Shown here piece after piece: positions 5,323-8,168 of a stretch of DNA of 8,168 nt; within the stretch, counting starts at the first letter, position 1; each line of letters starts with the position of its first letter. Source of the stretch: Candidatus Saccharimonadota bacterium (GTDB lineage: Bacteria; Patescibacteriota; Saccharimonadia; Saccharimonadales; SZUA-47); contig JAGONL010000035.1 of NCBI GenBank assembly GCA_017993025.1, positions 1-8,168 on the forward strand, read 5' to 3'. A program made the translations under genes and the position numbers. The notes below the pieces were generated by a model. The model was not told the DNA's origin and made no database searches. It saw only the letters and a program-made list of their open reading frames with translations.

Positions 5323-5964
5323 TTAGATTTGAGATATTAGTTTAGTAAGTTCTTGAGCAATTAATTCGTTAGCCTTTTTATTTGGATGCGAGTCGAATGG
5401 CAAAAGTCTCCGGTATTTTCTACCAAGCAAGCCACTATAGTCGGCTAGTAATTTATGCAGATTAAATACTTTAATCGTGTCTCCAAATTTCTCTGTTGTT
5501 AACCATTCTGCAAGATCTTGTGCCCTTTTTGCGTTTATTTTACTAGTCATTAAAGGTTGCAGTGGCGGTGAGGTTAATATAATAAGTTTTTTACTTGGTT
5601 TGCCAGAAATATATGAGCAAATTGATCTGTAGTATGCTTTTACTTGCTCTAGTTCCGACTGACTTTTAATATTTGAATTTGGGTAACAGGATTTTATAAT
5701 TATAACGTCGAAATGCAAAACAAAATCTAACATTTTTGAAGGCTTTTCTGAAAAAAGTTCAGCGTAGTCTTCCGGACGGGTATTTTCACCTGGCATCTTT
5801 AAAATAGTGGTTTTTGAACCTTTACTATTTCGATATACCGAAGTGTTTTGATTAAAATCAGAAAACTCTAGAACGGCTGTGAAGCTAGTAAGCTTTCCGT
5901 AAAGGTCACCTTGTACTATAGCATTTTCTCCTACTGAACGATGTATAAATAATAATTTTTTCAT
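5323..5964 (-). CDS. SGNH/GDSL-like hydrolase
   Basis: A probable esterase/acyl-hydrolase of 213 residues. The first strand and nucleophile turn read LLFIHRSVGEN, with Ser10 as the likely nucleophile; this is the 'HxSxG' variant of block I rather than GDS. A central strand and loop IIIKSCYPNSNI (88-99) fits block III with an Asn oxyanion ligand (Asn96 or Asn98). LIILTSPPLQPL (127-138) is the next core strand. Block V is FDSHPNKKANELIAQEL (190-206), with Asp191 and His193 as the other catalytic residues, spaced D-x-H rather than the usual D-x-x-H. There is no signal peptide, so the enzyme is predicted to be cytoplasmic. The substrate cannot be read from sequence. ATG 5964 is preceded by AGGG (5978-5975) at 10 nt, one of the few Shine-Dalgarno-like sites here. 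It lies 41 nt after the hydrolase/ADP-ribosyltransferase-like gene. Confidence 0.75.
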   Translation of the reverse strand: MKKLLFIHRSVGENAIVQGDLYGKLTSFTAVLEFSDFNQNTSVYRNSKGSKTTILKMPGENTRPEDYAELFSEKPSKMLDFVLHFDVIIIKSCYPNSNIKSQSELEQVKAYYRSICSYISGKPSKKLIILTSPPLQPLMTSKINAKRAQDLAEWLTTEKFGDTIKVFNLHKLLADYSGLLGRKYRRLLPFDSHPNKKANELIAQELTKLISQI

Positions 5965-6005
5965 AATTTTATATCCCTACAATAATTTTCAGTAAAATTT
6001 TGTAA

Positions 6006-7793
6006 TTATTTTCTACCTATTTTCATCTTCTGAATTTTAGATAATATTGTTTGGTCTGGAGTCTCTGTAATTCCTACTTCTGTAAAATCCACTCCAAAAG
6101 ATGCACGCCACAAATACCAGTTAGACTTTAATGCTCCAGTTCCATGGGGCGACTTTAAAAAAAGTTTACTTGCCAGTTCCATGTCAGAACTTACTGGGAT
6201 CTTTACAACCACCGAATCGCCATATTTTTTATCTTGGTAGCTTATATAGCTAAACTTATCACTATTCAAAACACGTAACTGATCTTTTATGAATCTTGCC
6301 ATTTTCTTTCTTACTGTTTTTTCTCTTAGCGCCGAAATATAGTCTCTGCTAACTGCCGGACTTAGGTAAGCTTTTATACTCTTGTTTGAGTCTCTTGCGT
6401 ATAGGGCAACTGCACTAGGACTATTCCCCAAGTATAGCCCTCTACCGTACAAACTGTTTCTGGTCTTTGCATCTGATGCTTTTCTATTAGCCAACCCTGT
6501 GGCAACATCAGAATCTCCAACAGCTCTAAATAGCAGTAAACGCACTTTGTTGTCGCCTTGTTCTTCCGATAAATAGCAGCCCACCTCTTCATCAAACTTT
6601 AACGAATGTATGTCTATATTTTCGTTAAATACAACGTTACTAAAATCTAAATCAGCTTTTCTTGAATCGGAGCCGTTCCAGAGGTTTAGTGCCCTAAGAG
6701 AATCTACTGCTATAAATGTTGCTACCGGCAGGCCATTAATGTATCCATGAGTTTCACCTCGAAGAGTTTTGTCTACAATAATGGGCGCATCAAGAACATT
6801 TTTTAATAAATCTTTAAGTCGCATTTGTTCTGCTATTAGTGTGGTGGAAGATCTGCCTGCGCGATAAAACATTTGTGGAACGTCAGAAAAGTTAAAACCG
6901 CCATTATTATGAGCAGTTTCGATATCTTGTTCTATAGAGTGCTTTGCGATTGCAACCGGGCCGTACATTGCGTTAACAAAACCTCGTCTTAACCTAGCCG
7001 TCCTTTGTCTAGCCAGGCTTAGGCCAAGGCTTTTATTAAGTGATCTATAAAGTTTGGAATTTAACAATACATTTCCTGACATGCGCTTGCGTAAGTCTTT
7101 TGATTTCTCGCCTACTTTTTTTGCGATATCTACATCTGGAGTTTCCGACCAAATTATTCCTGCAACTTTTTCTTTAACAAATTCTGGTAATGTTGCTAGA
7201 AGACCAGCGTTGCCATTATTTCCCAGCGAATGTCCAAAGAATACTATCTTTCTGTCTTTGCCAGACATAAAGTCACCCGCATTGTTATTATCTGACTGCT
7301 CCGACCCCAGAATTGCTTTCCATTGTGAATCTCCAATTTGGCTGAACGTGCCACTGCGCAACCCCTTCTTTTGAGATTTTGTTAACAAAGTATTTCTATT
7401 CTTACGTTTGTCTACACTTACTCCTGGGAGTTGTGGCACCACTACAGTTGAACCCGTAATTGTGGCGATAGTTGAGGCGATTCTCCTTTGAGATTTCTTA
7501 TCGGGCGATGATAGAAATTGGGGAGCCATTATAAAAGTAATTTGATTATCCAGACGTTGCTCTTTGGAATGCTTCGCTATGCCATTTACGACTAATACTT
7601 TTTGCCACTGTTTACCACTATCAGTTTCTATTTCTAGGTTATGTAAAACAGCGTTTCTCTCTGTTGCTAAAATATCTTTCCTATGTTCCACGATAAGTTC
7701 TGTGGCGAATATACCTGCTGCAGTTTGGGCAAATCGTATCGGTTCATTATGAGCATCAATATCTTGTGTTTGCCTTTCGGAAAGAGTTTCCAT
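6006..7793 (-). CDS. Two-domain protein: alpha/beta hydrolase joined to an ADP-ribosyltransferase-like domain
   Basis: The 595 residues hold two recognisable parts. Residues ~60-365 look like an alpha/beta hydrolase: strand QITFIMAPQFL (84-94), the nucleophile elbow KIVFFGHSLGNNG with Ser189, strand VAGIIWSETPD (210-220) and a late APIIVDKTLRGETHGY, with His349 a candidate catalytic base. Residues ~415-595 resemble the ADP-ribosyltransferase/PARP fold: LLLFRAV (Arg423, first-motif position), GRGLYLGNSPSAVALYA (450-466), which lines up with the GxGIYF...Y second motif of PARPs, and TEVGITETPDQ (571-581), where Glu572 sits as in the 'NEYIVYD..Q' third motif. No signal peptide or membrane helix is present. 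Possible roles are NAD-dependent modification of a target, toxin or effector; none is shown. ATG 7793 has no Shine-Dalgarno, but a TAAAAT box ends 6 nt before it. A membrane protein gene lies 9 nt upstream. The hydrolase part is surer than the second. Confidence 0.8.
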   Translation of the reverse strand: METLSERQTQDIDAHNEPIRFAQTAAGIFATELIVEHRKDILATERNAVLHNLEIETDSGKQWQKVLVVNGIAKHSKEQRLDNQITFIMAPQFLSSPDKKSQRRIASTIATITGSTVVVPQLPGVSVDKRKNRNTLLTKSQKKGLRSGTFSQIGDSQWKAILGSEQSDNNNAGDFMSGKDRKIVFFGHSLGNNGNAGLLATLPEFVKEKVAGIIWSETPDVDIAKKVGEKSKDLRKRMSGNVLLNSKLYRSLNKSLGLSLARQRTARLRRGFVNAMYGPVAIAKHSIEQDIETAHNNGGFNFSDVPQMFYRAGRSSTTLIAEQMRLKDLLKNVLDAPIIVDKTLRGETHGYINGLPVATFIAVDSLRALNLWNGSDSRKADLDFSNVVFNENIDIHSLKFDEEVGCYLSEEQGDNKVRLLLFRAVGDSDVATGLANRKASDAKTRNSLYGRGLYLGNSPSAVALYARDSNKSIKAYLSPAVSRDYISALREKTVRKKMARFIKDQLRVLNSDKFSYISYQDKKYGDSVVVKIPVSSDMELASKLFLKSPHGTGALKSNWYLWRASFGVDFTEVGITETPDQTILSKIQKMKIGRK

Positions 7794-7802
7794 ATTTCTA
7801 TT

Positions 7803-8168
7803 TTAACTCTTTTTTTCAGAATAAATCTTTGTAATGTTAGCCAATGTTGCAAATACTATAAACAACAGGTTGCAGATTATTAATGGTTGAATTTTTATAG
7901 ACATTCTTAACTCAGTATTACTAATGTTTGCGATTAAAATCAGTAATTGAATAATGTTTACCCCGGCCCCGCAAGCAAATATAATTTTATTTCTATATTT
8001 CCATTCTTGAGAAGTTATTTTTGTTTTAGTTTTTAATTTATTTATAATTTTTAATTCTTGTTTAGCAAAAAGACCAAATGGTAGAGACAAAATTAGTCCC
8101 AACCCTGCGATTAGCACAAAAGGGAATGCTATCAAAGCTACTATAAACGAAATTATAAACAACAAATA
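7803..8168 (-). CDS. Multi-pass membrane protein, N-terminal end not certain (partial at window edge)
   Basis: The frame is open to the right edge and ends at TAA 7805-7803. A TTG at 8165-8163 could be the start, but the codon before it is sense (TAT), so the true start may lie outside the window. About 121 residues are visible: a long hydrophobic N-terminal segment (residues ~2-33 from the TTG, enough for one long or two short helices), a basic loop (KQELKIINKLKTKTKITSQEWKYRNK) and two further transmembrane helices at about 60-80 and 92-113, ending in a charged tail IYSEKKS. The family is not recognised. Its stop is 9 nt from the hydrolase/ADP-ribosyltransferase-like gene, so the two are likely co-transcribed. 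An accessory or protective role for that neighbour is possible but speculative. Confidence 0.7.
   Translation of the reverse strand, partial: YLLFIISFIVALIAFPFVLIAGLGLILSLPFGLFAKQELKIINKLKTKTKITSQEWKYRNKIIFACGAGVNIIQLLILIANISNTELRMSIKIQPLIICNLLFIVFATLANITKIYSEKKS

Noticed and set aside
7054..7374. Plus-strand open frame of 106 codons opposite the hydrolase-ART gene
   Set aside because: It is an antisense shadow of a clearly coding minus-strand frame, with low-complexity composition and no recognisable domain.
1..8168. CRISPR array, tandem repeats, insertion sequence, tRNA or rRNA genes
   Set aside because: No spaced direct repeats, transposase-like frames, terminal inverted repeats or cloverleaf sequences were found on either strand.

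Overview
Low-GC bacterial DNA, densely packed, with nine of the ten clear genes on the minus strand and only a clipped gene end on the plus strand at the left edge. The single-chain, eukaryote/archaeal-like (alpha2) glycyl-tRNA synthetase, the near absence of Shine-Dalgarno sites, the several start codons 6-9 nt behind a -10 box, and the many short orphan proteins suggest a reduced-genome lineage such as Candidatus Saccharibacteria/Patescibacteria. That assignment is inference; no 16S rRNA or other decisive marker is present.

Layout, in the direction of minus-strand transcription (right to left). A multi-pass membrane protein running off the right edge (7803-8168) is followed by a 595-residue protein (6006-7793) that joins an alpha/beta-hydrolase domain (GHSLG) to a C-terminal domain resembling the ADP-ribosyltransferase/PARP fold. 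Next come an SGNH-type hydrolase (5323-5964) and a single-pass membrane-anchored protein with an outer domain (4613-5284). A new transcription unit begins near 4550 and carries a histidine-kinase-like protein (3855-4538), a response-regulator-like receiver (3474-3851) and recO (2785-3471), with gaps of only 2-3 nt. Both phospho-acceptor residues are replaced by glutamate: the kinase His by Glu23 and the receiver Asp by Glu50.

A consensus promoter (TTGACA, 17 bp, TGCTATAAT) then drives a 167-residue, probably disordered protein (2218-2721), apparently with almost no 5' untranslated region. Next is the glycyl-tRNA synthetase gene (694-2055). Its upstream region holds a striking structure: two 19-nt arms 81 nt apart pair by 8 + 7 bp, the 3' arm contains the ribosome-binding GGAG and ends directly at the ATG, and two small hairpins abut the inner end of the helix. 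The same region is an open 43-codon frame (2052-2183), beginning 8 nt after a TATACT box and ending with a glycine codon and a TGA that overlaps the synthetase ATG. A 145-residue orphan (214-651) follows. On the plus strand, 2-145 is the C-terminal end of a membrane protein resembling TauE/SafE permeases.

Points most worth following up are the glycyl-tRNA synthetase leader, the two-component pair with glutamate at both phosphosites next to recO, and the hydrolase-ADP-ribosyltransferase fusion.
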